NCBI RefSeq assembly: GCF_001625215.2
Contig: NC_030387.2
Span: 10,258,501 to 10,322,500 of the forward strand
Reading direction: 5' to 3'
Length of the DNA stretch: 64,000 nucleotides
Source: Daucus carota subsp. sativus
Lineage: Eukaryota > Streptophyta > Magnoliopsida > Apiales > Apiaceae
How positions within the stretch are numbered: the first letter of the stretch is position 1; each line of letters opens with the position of its first letter. The position numbers and the translations under genes are program-made. Below are positions 23,118 to 34,018 of the stretch, in pieces. The notes beneath the pieces were generated by a model. It searched no databases. It was given only the letters and a program-made list of their open reading frames with translations, and was not told the DNA's origin.

Positions 23118-25346
23118 TTGGCTTCTTTAAAAAGATTTCAAAATTCATTTTATTCTCAGCAGCTCAGCTCCTTGTCTGAAAAATTCCATAGCTTTACACA
23201 CACTGATGAGGACTATCAATTTGAGTCGGTTAGCTTTCAACTAAACCAGCTTGTTACTAAGATAAAGTACTTATTTCTAAGTCGAATAGAAGCTTTGATA
23301 CTTCAGATCTCATCCTTGTTGATGAGCTACTAGCGTCTAAAGTGTCCGTGTTTTACAAGGCCAATATAGCTTAAGTAAGACAGAAAAAGATTGGTCTTCC
23401 CAAGACTTCGCTTCACAATTTTATTTTGATGAAAACAAATATACCAAGAAGGGGAAAATTTTGTTGGATTTGAAGTGGAGGCAATAAATTTACTGCACAA
23501 ACTTGCATCTATCACAAAGATGGAGCTTGAAGTGCTCGCGGTTGTAAGGAGGGCTGGACTAGGAAGACTACTTTAGATAGAAGACTCTATAATGATCCGT
23601 ATGTAAAGTCATACTTTTATGTTCGAGCATGGGTGCCTTGTTTCCAGGTTTATCATGAAAGGGATTTATTGCTTGGTATTTTAAGTTCTGTCATCAAGAT
23701 GACTGATGAAGTTTATGACATGGATGCTAATATGTTATCCTATGACTTGTTTTAAAGGAACATAGATAACTTATTGTGATTGGTTGGCACAGAATGATAA
23801 GAATGTAACTTCTTTGTACATTGCAAATGATGAAAAATCAATACATGGATACACTAGCATTACGCTACGACCATCTGCCTCAACACTTGAGACCTTGTTT
23901 TCTCTGCTTTGGAGCATTCCCTTAAGGTCACGAAATTTCAGTACCTAAATTGATTTGGTTGTGGATTGCAGAGGAATACATAAACCAGGAGGGCACAAAA
24001 ATGTTTCTAGAGGATATTGCAGAGGATTACTTGATGGATCTTATAACTAGGTCTTTATGGACCATTGACAACAAAGAGAGGAGAGTTAAAATGTCCTGAT
24101 CTTGGCCAACTAATGCATCTCGAATCATTAGGGATGGCAATCGGGTCGGATCGGGTCGGGTTTCATGAAATCCATATCCAATCCGTTATATTTCGGATCG
24201 GATCGGGTTCGGGTTTGGATATTAAAATGTAAAATCCAAATCCAATCCGTCGGGTTTTTTCGGGTTTCGGATCGGATTCGGGTTTCAACCGGATATCTTA
24301 AAAAAAAAATTAAAAATTATAAACCTGTCTGAACTATGATAATTAAGTATTTTTTTTTCAAAATTAAGATTATTGGATTGGATTTTATTGGTTTAAATTA
24401 GAATAATATAAACTTAAACCATATTAATTTTCATTATTACCAATATACAATATATTTTATACAATATATTATTAATGAAGTATTTGTCTTAAATAGAAAT
24501 CCTTATTCCTTTAACCTAGTCTATTGATATTGAGAGTATTATATTACATTCATCCAAATAATTAAATATAAATATGTTATATATATAGACACACACACAC
24601 ACATTCATATTAAATTATTTATAATATATATATAATATTCGGGTTTTTTTCGGGTTTCGGGTTCGGATCGGGTTCGGATAGGATTTCGGGTTTCGGATCG
24701 GGGTTCGGATCGGTAGAGGTCATATCCATATCCAAATCCAAAAAATTTCGGGTACAAAAATCAAATCCATATCCAAATCCAAATCCAAAAATTCGGGTTC
24801 GGTATATCCAAAAATTCGGGTTTCGGATCGGGTATCCGTCGGATCGGATTATTTTGCCATTCCTACGAATCATTGAAGTTTAATACAATTTCTTTGAGCA
24901 AAGCTGCAAAACTAAGTGATGCAATCATATTCCCCGAAAGTCTAAGCAGTCTTACTTTCTCAAATACATTTTTGGATTGGAAGGAAGCTTGGATTTTTGT
25001 TATGATACCTAACCTGGAAGTTCTCAAGTTAAAAATTCATGCCTTTGTTGGTAAAGTCCAGGAAACAAGTCCGGAAGCGTTCCCTCAGCTCAAATTTCTC
25101 AAATTTAATGAACTAGATATTGTGAATTGGACAGCTTCTCGTAATCACTTTCCACTTCTTCTGTGCTTGCAGGTGTTCCGATGCCCATATCTGAGGGAGA
25201 TTCCTGAAGACTTTCATAATATATGCACGTTCGAATGGATTGAATTAATAAGGTGTAGTGATGCTGCAACAAATTCTGCAAGGAATATACAAAAACAGCA
25301 GAAGAGCTATGGCAACGAGTGCCTTGAGATCCTTCTTAACCCTTGA
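23118..25346 (+). pseudogene. R1-type NLR resistance gene, decayed and split by hAT
   Basis: A broken coiled-coil NB-LRR gene, resembling the R1A/R1B late-blight resistance homologs of asterids. Traces of the protein are in order but in several frames: a DELL-type N-terminal segment near 23320, a P-loop remnant near 23550 (GLGR where GLGKTT is usual) leading to YNDPYVKSYFYVRAWVPCFQ, then LRPCFLCFGAFP near 23900, WIAEEYINQEGTKMFLEDIAEDYLMDLITR near 23965-24055 written here only as a location, and a C-terminal LRR part (24873-25346) with FSNTFLDWKEAW and FRCPYLREIPEDF, ending ECLEILLNP. Several stops and shifts make a functional product unlikely. The hAT element at 24129-24865 lies in the LRR part; the frame continues across it if one target copy is removed. 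Confidence 0.85.
24129..24865. mobile_element. hAT-type element inside the NLR relic, 8-bp TSD
   Basis: Inverted ends TAGGGATGGCAA and TAGGAATGGCAA (read inward) are flanked by an exact 8-bp duplication CGAATCAT (24121-24128 and 24866-24873). Both subterminal regions are dense in TCGGGTTCGGG and TCCATATCCAAATCC units. It has no coding capacity; a short frame on the minus strand is just these repeats. A CA microsatellite lies at about 24589-24604. Confidence 0.88.
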
Positions 25347-25404
25347 AATAATAATGTAGATAAGTGGTGGCAGACTTTTTGTATCTTCTTTCTCTCTCTT
25401 TTCT

Positions 25405-25790
25405 GCGAGTACTTGGCACATTTATTCTAGTCATGTCCTCTGATGGATGATCAAAACGTGACCTGCAACAATATTCCACAACAAATTTTATAGACAGACA
25501 GAGATAATTGTTCATCAGCCATGATGAAAACATATTTGATTTGTAAAAATCTCACCGTTTCCATGGACTGACAGGTTTCATCCTCGCCAAATTTATCAGA
25601 CAAAACTCGCTTGGTTCATCCATCTTCAACATAAACAACGTACATGAAATTGATCTGATCTCGGGAGCAAAAAATGAAGATCTGTGCTATTTCTGTTTTT
25701 CCTTTATGATCCCAGGGAACCCTTGGGGGGAAATGGTGGCCCAACTTGGATTTTCTAAGTGTGTTTGCTCAATGCACACAAATCATATGA
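25405..25790 (-). pseudogene. Jacalin lectin relic, exon 1 plus start of exon 2
   Basis: Minus strand. Exon 1 remains at about 25552-25755 with the same ending (SMETV then a GTGAGA donor) as its sisters, but it carries a frameshift in the PWDHKG region and a stop inside the EDGGTK segment. After the intron, a CAG acceptor near 25463 leads to VTF and an out-of-frame PSE-like piece; similarity then stops. The promoter region (TCATATATTTATAC-like) is still visible upstream. A dead copy. Confidence 0.78.
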
Positions 25791-26325
25791 TCAACAGTGT
25801 CAGAAATTTATATAGGCAGTTGCTTCAGCATCACTTTTAGTTCTTTAACATAACCCCAACCAACGACTTGTGAAACGATGACATATTTCTCTTTGAATAG
25901 CTAATTTTTTCTTTAAGTATAGTAGACAAGTGGCCACAGAGCAGCTCATCTTTAGAATCTCTGTGGTTTATCTTCAGGTCAGAGCAGTCATTGATCTTAC
26001 TAACCAACTTTTTTGTTATGATTTAAATGAGTCTCGACGCTACAACTTATTATTGAGGATGCAGGGAACCGAGAATGTACCTATTTCAGATATGACCTCG
26101 CCTTTAGGACCTCATAAACAAATTTAGATAACTGAAACAAAACAAAAAAAATTTACCAAAATACAAAACAAACAATTCTCACACATCAAACACCATTATT
26201 GGACAATGACAACGCTTAAAATTACACAGTACACAACTTCTGAAAAGCCAGTCTCTGATTCAACATAGCTGCTAGGTCGAGGAAATCATGGCATTTGGGA
26301 CTATGAGACCATCTCCCCATGGTTT

Positions 26326-26959
26326 TTAGTAGATAGTAGGAGGCTCCTCAATTTCGTCTACAGAAACCAATTTCCCTGGTTGTTTAGCTAGCTTCTCCTG
26401 AGGCTCGACATAAAATCCGATGGTTTCGATCCCATTTCCAAGGTATGATCCAAAAAATCCACATAATTTACCCCCCACCTGATAATTGAAGTCGACGAAC
26501 TTACCATCGTTAATAGATTCAGTCGGAACGTATGGTCCGTAGGTGCCTTTGTTGGTATAAAAAGTTATCGACCATAAATATCTATCATACGGTGAAACTG
26601 CGTCGGTGTACTGACCACGTACTCTGGTTATGTACTCTGATGGATAATCAAAAGTGACCTGCAACAATATTTCAAAAATAAACTAAAAGCATAGGCAAAA
26701 GTTCCATGGAGAGTACCTTAGACGGATTTCTAATTATTGCCTGCAGTCTCACCGTTTCCATGGAATGACTGGTTTTATCCTCACCAAATTTAGACAACAC
26801 GAGCCTGTTTCCTCCATCTTCAGCATAAACAAAGTACATGAAATTAATCCGATAGCGGGAGCAAGAAACGAAGATTTGTGCTATATCTGTTTTTCCTTTG
26901 TTATCCCATGTAGATCCCGCAGGGTGAAATGGTGGCCCGACTTTTATCATCGTCGACAT
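26326..26959 (-). CDS. Jacalin-related lectin, intact
   Basis: A single-domain jacalin-related lectin of 179 residues, probably cytosolic since no signal peptide is seen. Exon 1 is 26753-26959 (MSTMIKVGPPFHPAG, donor GTGAGA), exon 2 26326-26658 (acceptor TTGCAG). The beta-prism sequence is recognisable throughout: IFVSCSRYRINFMYFVYAEDG, FDYPSEYITRVRGQY, ITFYTNKGTYGPY and the final GFFGSYLGNGIETIGFYVEP. In well-studied members the sugar-binding loop near the C terminus has the form GxxxD; here the Asp position is Glu (GNGIETIG), so sugar binding may differ. Such lectins bind mannose- or galactose-type glycans and are often induced by stress or pathogens. It stands beside a frameshifted copy (20850-21463) and two relics, a small tandem cluster. 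Confidence 0.88.
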
Positions 26960-27626
26960 GTTTTTTCCAATGTACTTAACTAAATGACTAGCAGTGTCAT
27001 ATATTTATACAGGCAGGGCCAGTAGCTTCAGCATCTCAGTTAAAAGTAGACGTTTGATCCTTTGAAATAATACCAGTCAGTGTAACAGAAAGTTTCTTGG
27101 TTCAATAACATATCTCTCGCTCAACGGTTCAAATATGGTCGAGAGTGGTGCCAGGTGCACAAAATTGTGTACAAAAAATTTGTATATAATGATGTGGCAA
27201 TTGACGTGGTGTGTTTTAGTTAAAGTTGTTGATTTAAATATACGAGACTCATTTCAATTAAAACCCATCACATGTTATTATGTACAAAATTTTGTACACA
27301 TTTATTTGGATCAGGCATTTTTCTATCAAATACAAAACGAATCCAAGTGCAGGAGCTATGTTTAATTATATAAAAAAAAGTTGGTCATCACCTTTAATCT
27401 CTTTTGCTTAGCTGGGAAGCAATGAATAATCTTAACTTTTATTTTCAACTAGTACACAGTTTTTTTGTCGCTATCATGTAAAGACCCAAACATAGATACC
27501 ATGCACCACGGAATCACCTTTACCGGAAGGAGAACAGCTTGATTATTTGTGATTTGGCCATTTCTTAAAAGATTTGCGTGAATCATCACTCAAGTCTTTA
27601 TAAAATGATAGAATAGGTATCATTTT

Positions 27627-28323
27627 TGAATAAATGAGTTCATTCAATAATAAAAAGTCATACGGCATCTACATAAACAATCGCGTCGAACAAACAAAAC
27701 ACAGAAACAATCACCGATTAATCCATTCTTCTTGGAGATAAAATCATGTGATATGTTGAAGATGATATATACACATGTTACGCCACTTTCGCTTCCGTCA
27801 TAACCATAACCAGTTTGAACTATCGACTGAGAATGCTATCCCCGAACAACTTTTACTACTAAATCAAACACCATACTCACACAAATGATGAGAAAATAAC
27901 AAAACTCACACAAACGGTGAGAAAACAAAAACCACAATCACAACCTAGCAACCTTAGATTTGCAAATGCGTAAGTGAAATACTAGCTAAATCAAAACAAT
28001 CCTTAGATCTGGGAACAATCCCACAAAAACACCGGGAAGAACGAGAAATCTGTAGCTCCGTGGAATTGAGATCTAAGAGAAAGAAGGTCAAATTGGAAAA
28101 GGTTTTGAATCCTTAGATCCGAAAAACAAACTAATACCAAAATTTAATAGAAAAATTTTAAAACAAAATTTATTGAAGGAAGAAAAAAAAAATATAAAAG
28201 ATTTTGGGGCTTTCCACCGGTTGAGATCCGGTAGAAGCCCCCGGCTGCCAAGCAAGAAAAAGAGAGAGGCGCAGGTCTCCTAATTTGACCTTAAAATATA
28301 TGAAAGACGTGAGTGTGCAATTA
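27627..28323 (-). mobile_element. Non-LTR retroposon family R, copy B, with 19-bp TSD
   Basis: A 697-bp insertion flanked by an exact 19-bp direct repeat (27608-27626 and 28324-28342, starting ATAGAATAGG). On the minus strand the 3' end is ATTCAAAAA, as expected after target-primed reverse transcription. It matches copy A at 18876-19600 along most of its length. It holds no long open frame and no tRNA-like promoter that I can see. Near its 5' end (plus 28203-28245) is a hairpin, GGGGCTTTCCACCGG with its inverse. Confidence 0.85.
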
Positions 28324-28342
28324 ATAGAATAGGTATCATTTT

Positions 28343-28821
28343 AATTGGGGCACATAATTGTATAAAAAGGTGTGTGTATATAATAACATGTGCTGAGTTT
28401 TAATTGGAATGTGGTTATTTATTTACATTAACAACCCCAATTAAAACTCACCACATCAATTATCATATCATTATATACAATTTTTTTTTACATAATTTTG
28501 TGCTACTAGCACTACTCTATTACAAAATTTGGTGGTATTCAATCAGATTTTAAATTATACTCAGAAATCTGATGTTATTTTTTAAAATCCATTAAAATTT
28601 AATAGTATTCAAATTCTGATTGATTTTTATGAATTTCATAAAATAATAGATTTTGTGGGATTACTCGATATATTTTTAATTTTTTGAAATTGTACCAAAG
28701 TCAATGATATTTTGAAATATTGTGCTTAAGCCGAACGAATCTATATATATAAACTCTGCGACATTTTATTAAGAATTTGCATAAAATCAAAATCACATAC
28801 AATTTATTAAAATTCATATAT
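28343..28821. other. Spacer with short repeats
   Basis: No gene. The motif TAATTGGG / CCCAATTA-like mirrored halves at 28340-28480 suggest a small foldback element; limits not resolved. Confidence 0.4.
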
Positions 28822-28838
28822 AAAAAACAATCCATTAA

Positions 28839-29720
28839 TCAACAAGATTACCTACTTTACTAAGAATTAAAAATTCCATGAGTTCAAAAACAGGGTTTTG
28901 AGAGTCTGACTCCCAAAACTAACCGTCACTTTTCCATTCTTCACCTTCATCCTCTTCATCTACCAAATCTTTTTCACTCTCCCATCTTCTCCACTATTTA
29001 CCAGTTTATTGTTTTTCAATAAAATCGAGTGTTGATTAAACCTCGAAGATTCCAATTGAGTTTTATTCTCTGATCTATTTCGGATTTGAGTTTAAGCTTG
29101 ATTGTTTTCTGAATAAATCAGATCTTTTGAAATCAAAGTTCCAATTGTGTTTTCCCGTATCGCCTTTTGGCGTGTGTTGATTTAGTACCCATTTTTTTGG
29201 GTGATTCCGCGTTGTTATATTTGTGGTTGTTATGTTTTTCTGTGTTATCAATGAGAATGATTGGGATGGAGTTTTGAAAGATCTGGCTTATCGCATCATT
29301 AATACTTTCGGCATGTTTATAGCTGGCTCCCGGCATGTAGATAGCAAAACGGTGGCGATCGCATGTGCTCACCTTTCACAAAATATTATAGTTGTTCATT
29401 ATTCGAGGACTCTTATTTCTCATTGCTTAGTTCTTACAACTGAGTCGCTTGAACACCGCAACAGCCATGGAACTATTGTGAAGGTCAATTGTGAAGCTAC
29501 CATTTTCGGGATTGATGTAGGCTGGATTACTCGAGAAGTCTTTGTATTCATTTTCAGTTTCAGAATCCTTGGATTGAGTGTGTTAAGCAGTTTAGGAACA
29601 ATGCGGCTATTTGTTTAGCTCGTTTTATTGTTTATCAGCCTGATTGCATTGTCAGTTGGGATTTGTCCCGACTAGACTTGTTTTAATTTAATGGAATGAA
29701 TTTGCATTTTGTCAAAAAAA
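28839..29720 (+). mobile_element. Retroposed 0.9-kb element with poly(A) and 17-bp TSD
   Basis: Flanked by a 17-bp direct repeat (28822-28838 and 29721-29737, AACAATCCATTAA at its end) and ending in a run of about 13 A. Its 5' part is CT-rich and UTR-like. It contains a 131-codon open frame (29223-29618) with no family I recognise; the frame has no strong start context. Its 3' end, GCATTTTGTCAAAAA, resembles the SINE tails of this window. It is either a non-autonomous retroposon or a processed copy of an unknown transcript. Confidence 0.75.
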
Positions 29721-29976
29721 AAAAAACAATCCATTAAAATCTCAATCGAATACATCCTCTTTAATTTCAATATTAATGATATAAAATACAAGGAAACCAT
29801 GTAACAATATCAATAATTAACAACTAAAATACAAGATAACTAAGTAGAGAAAACAATGAAGACAACAAAAAACTGAACCAAATACAGATTGACCAAGTAG
29901 GAAACGATGAAGCACCAAATTCACTCATTTGCTTTCACAAGAATAAATATAAAAAAATTTAGATATTATAAGCTGC

Positions 29977-30872
29977 TTATTTTGAAGCAGGTTTGGCCGT
30001 GGCTTGCATCTTCTTAAGAAGCTGCAGAAACACTTGAGGCTCAGGAACAACATTCTTCACAGCATCATTCGACATGAAAGTGTCAGCCCATTCGACGAGC
30101 CCTGGGGTTTTGGCTTTCTGTATCAACTTGATGCTGTTCAGATTTTCCATAGCCCTGATGAATCCCAAGCAGCTTCCGAAAGCAATATCAATGTACCCAA
30201 TTTTATCTCCTCCAAAATAGGCCTCGCCTTGGCTACATTTCCAATAGGCCTCCTCCAAAAGCCCCATCCCTTCTTCCAATCGCTCTATCAACGCCACTTT
30301 TTCCTCCCCTTGGGCCGTTCTAAGATCCCTCATCAATGGAACTAGCTGCAAAATCCATAACAACATTTCATAAGTAGGCTATAAATGTAAATTATACTCT
30401 CTCCGTCTCCTTTTACATGTCCACTTTGACTTTTGACCCGTCAAATCGACTAAAATTTACATGTATCATATAATTTTAGAAAACTGAAAACATTTACAAA
30501 ATAAGTGCAAACACGCATATCCAAATTATATTGTTTAGCCAAAAAATGTACCTTGTCATCAAAATACGCAACCCAGAATCGAGCCACAGAACGATCATAA
30601 GCATCACAAGGAAGAATAGAGTAACCATTACCGGTCCAAGTTTCGTCAATGTACTGAAGAATGACAAGCGACTCAGAAATGCACTTATCACCGTGGATCA
30701 GAACAGGGACCTTCTTATTAACAGGGTTAGACCTTATCAAAAGATCACTTTTAGAACTCAGATTCTGCTCAATGTACTCATACTCCACCGATTTAAGATT
30801 AAGAGCAATCTGAACCCGGTTCGCATACGGGCTATAGGCTGTGCCCAGAACTTGTACACCGCTTGATACCAT
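29977..30872 (-). CDS. GSTU: Tau-class glutathione S-transferase, array copy 4
   Basis: Fourth intact tau GST, 229 residues. Exon 1 is 30552-30872; the ATG at 30872 ([10 protein letters not shown]) aligns with the starts of all sisters, so the upstream in-frame ATG at 30932 is not used here. Exon 2 is 29977-30345, with GTACAT donor and GCAG acceptor, and the intron (206 bp) is the shortest of the array. Catalytic Ser14 lies in SPYANRVQ; KVPVLIH and SESLVI carry the glutathione-site residues. The C-terminal domain reads QGEAYFGGDKIGYIDI and ends TAKPASK. In place of the usual KGK/KGKSYFG it has QGEAYFG, a small departure from its sisters. Confidence 0.92.
30398..30475. mobile_element. Truncated Stowaway end in the intron of GST copy 4
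   Basis: CTCTCTCCGTCTCCTTTTACATG matches the left end of the 61295 element, but only about 75 bp remain and no right end is seen. Confidence 0.45.
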
Positions 30873-30944
30873 GCTGATTAATTTGTGTATAACAGAACGC
30901 AGTATTGAATTGTTTGATGAGGAAAGCTGCATGTAAGATCTTGG

Positions 30945-30952
30945 TATTTATA
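30945..30952 (-). promoter_or_regulatory. TATA box of GST copy 4
   Basis: TATAAATA on the minus strand, about 75 bp upstream of the ATG. Confidence 0.6.
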
Positions 30953-31344
30953 CACTCTGCGGCTGCATGAAATGCGCGGATTTAGCATTGAAATGAAAAT
31001 GAAAATTGAATTATGATGTAGGGGATGAGGTGTGTTGCACTTACGAGAGACTGTTGTGCTGTGAAAATTCTGGCTAAATGATTAAAATGTGTGGATTAGT
31101 ATGAATGCGACTTATAAGTCAAATGGGTCCGCAAGGGAGTCAATTAATTAATTTATAAATTATGCACCATTACGATAGAAACACGAGTGGATTGTGAATA
31201 TACGCAAGTCAATTGAGCGGTTGAGCCGTGTTGCATCCTCACATGACCTGCCGTATCACATACCAATGATACCATACGAGGCCGGCAGGAAAATAGAAAG
31301 TTCCTTTTTTTTTAAGAAATTATTTGTTATTTCTAAGTGATTTT

Positions 31345-32270
31345 TTATTGAAACAAACACGTTAATCTAATAACGAAAAATCACACAGCACGAGTTGAAC
31401 AAATAAAAAATTATAATGTCTGTTCTCGTAAAGAGACAATTAAACAATATTTTCAAAATGAGTACTCATTTTATGCATTTTTGTTGAATTACTAATTATA
31501 TCATCTTCATAATGTCTTGATGGAACTATCATTCAGGGCCGGCCCTTGGACAAGGCGACCAAGACGAACGCCTAAAGCACCGATGTCTCAGGGGCACCAA
31601 AAAATTTAGACATACAGTATGTAGTATATATTATGATGAATTTATATATTTATATATTTATATATTTACATGTATTTGAATTGATTGTGTTATTAATTTT
31701 AAAACAATATTTTTGATTATGTCATTGTATATTTGAATATATGTAAATTTTTCTTTTACGATCTTGAAAAATAGGGGCACCATTTTCAAAAATCGTCTAG
31801 GGCACCCGAATCTTTAGAAGTGACCCTGTTATCATTTGAGCTATCGATCAAATCTGCAATTTCATACAAAATTCATCACCAAATCAAGACCTCCGCTTAA
31901 AATCAAGAAGCGAAACAAACCTCTCACCAAGGAAATGAAATAATCTGAAAATACAAGTCGAAAACCGAAATAAAAACAAACAACAAATAAAAATCTGAAA
32001 AATTTAGATCTGATTGTCGAAACCACAAAATAGACGATTAACTTCAAAAGTAAACCCGGAACTTCAAATATGTCGATCTGAAAAACATCCGAAATCTAAT
32101 AATAAAAAAGCTTCCCGAAAAGGAAGATTATTGAATGAAACAAATCAATAAAATAAATAAAAGAGCTTGGACGTTTAATTGGATAAAATCGATGTAAGCG
32201 CCGTCCGCTATAGATTTTAAGAGGAAGGACAAGCTGAGAGAAAACAGAGTCGAAGGGTTATTTTTTCGAA
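31345..32270 (-). mobile_element. Diverged retroposon related to family R, split by hAT
   Basis: The left part (GTTAATCTAATAACGAAAAATCACACAG, then GTTGAACAAA) resembles the 3' region of copies A and B, and the segment TTTGAGCTATCGATC right of the inserted hAT resembles their TTTGAGCTATCGACTG. On the minus strand there is an A run at about 31307-31315. The right part no longer matches, so identity and limits are weaker than for A and B. Confidence 0.4.
31534..31828. mobile_element. Small hAT element, TIR CAGGG, near-exact 8-bp TSD
   Basis: Left end CAGGGCCGG and right end, read inward, CAGGGTCAC. The flanks are CTATCATT (31526-31533) and TTATCATT (31829-31836), seven of eight identical. It interrupts the retroposon at 31345-32270. 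No coding capacity. Confidence 0.7.
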
Positions 32271-33191
32271 ACGGAAAAATATTTATAAGTGAAAGTGAAT
32301 TTATATGTATATGTTATGATTTACTGTAATTCTTACTTATATAAAATAATTCATTTATATATTAAAAATCATCTTTAATTTATTACTACATTATATATTT
32401 TTATGAATTCAAATTATCCTAAATATTGGTGATTTATATATAATCTAATTGTTAATTAATCAAGTGGAAACACGGTCGCTTGCTTAATCATTGTTATACA
32501 CTGAACCGATTAAATCTCCGATTATTTAATTAATTATTTGATTAATTTTAAATTAATTTAATTAAACTTTATCTCGTCTCTCCACTGATTGAACACTTCA
32601 TGTTTTTTATGGCTCAAGTTCCCAAAAAAAAAAGGATAAAGAAATTAAAATTTTCACCATCTCATATTAAAATTTATAATTATTAAGTTGATATATAAGT
32701 TTACAAAAAATGGGAGAATAAATTTAGTTGAAAAGTGGGTACGGTGGTGAGACCTATCAAAATTTAATAATAAATTGAGATACTGGCGGAAAATATTAGT
32801 GAGTGTAATAGTGTTTATTTAGTAAAAAGAGAGTATAAAATAGAGAAGTAGCAGGTGTAACAGTGAAAAGTAGTGTTCAAAAATAATGAGTACAATAGGT
32901 TATTTTTTTTAGACGTCTCAAAAAGATAGAAGGGTTATATAAAATAGGACGGAGGGAATAATATAAAATGCTATATATTACAATATTTTAACATGTTTTA
33001 TACAATTTTCCTTTTCTTTTGAAAGATTCTAATAAGCAGCCTCTCGAATAGTATAATACTAGAGACAGAGCGACAATGCAAATAAATCACAAACTTTATT
33101 TTCTTAATAAAATCAACAGCACCACAAAACGAACATACACAATCTGCATCTTCAAAGTACATGACTAGATGAAATCCTGCATGGCTGCATA
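32271..33191. other. Spacer, 3' flank of GST copy 5
   Basis: AT-rich DNA without a gene. A half Stowaway end (ATAGGACGGAGGGAATA) stands at about 32944-32960. The last 200 bp would be the original 3' untranslated region of GST copy 5. Confidence 0.5.
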
Positions 33192-33209
33192 TTACTTTGC
33201 AGCAGCCAC

Positions 33210-34018
33210 TAGGGGAGAGCATGGGTCGGTTCGGTCCGGTTTTTGGATAAAACCGGAACCGCAACCATATATCTCCGGTTTTTAAAATCGAAAACCGCAA
33301 CCGCCGGTTCGGATTCGGTTTCGGTTTCGGTTTGAAAAACCTCGGTTCGGTTGTAAACGGTTCGGTTTCGGTTACAAAACCGACAAATATATAAACGACA
33401 AAATAAATACAAAATAGGCTGATAATTGCAATACAAAAATATATAAATTTACATCGTAATTTAACACAAATAATAGGAGGAATGCATTTTATGTTTCAGG
33501 CTTGCAGATGAGAGAATCAAGTTAGAATTTCATAAAAAGATGATTTAAGTTTCCACATTTAGCTAAATATTTCACTTCTGCCAAAATCACAAAGGATTGT
33601 GTATTGCTTGCCTCCCCATCCTAGATCATAGATATAAAAATAAAAAGGTCCAAAACCAGTGATGGACTATCTAATAAAAAGTATCATAATGTCAGGTTAA
33701 TATTTCAGTAAGCAGGGGCCTGGAAGTATAAACTAATGCAGATGTGGAGTAAATAAATTGGATATAACAAATCTCAGTTGTTATATATATATAAATTATA
33801 TATAAAATATTTATTATTTGAATTATATTTTAATAACCGGTTCGGTTCGGTTTTATCGGTTCGGTTGAGACGTATAACCGGAACCCAACCATTAAGTTCG
33901 GATCGGTTTTAAAATTTTCGGTTTCGGTTTCGGTTCGGTTTTGTTCGGATCGGTTTTTCCCGGTTTTCTTCGGTTTCGGTTCGGTTTCGGTTTTAATTCG
34001 GTTTTTTGCTCAGCCCTA
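33210..34018. mobile_element. hAT-type element in the last exon of GST copy 5, 8-bp TSD
   Basis: An 809-bp element with inverted ends TAGGGGAGAGC and TAGGGCTGAGC (read inward), flanked by an exact 8-bp duplication GCAGCCAC (33202-33209 and 34019-34026). Both subterminal zones, about 150 bp each, consist of CGGTTCGGTTTT-like units, as in plant hAT MITEs where such repeats bind transposase. The middle (about 33420-33800) is unique AT-rich DNA with no transposase. Its right half is now translated as the end of the GST. Confidence 0.92.

Noticed and set aside
24619-24873. 84-codon minus-strand frame with Pro/Asp-rich repeats
   Set aside because: It follows the TCGGGTTCGGG repeats of the hAT element, not a protein gene.
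30873-30932. Upstream in-frame ATG of GST copy 4, adding 20 residues
   Set aside because: All sister genes start at the aligned MVSSG or MASGG position, and the upstream ATG lies too near the TATA box at 30945 to be in the transcript.
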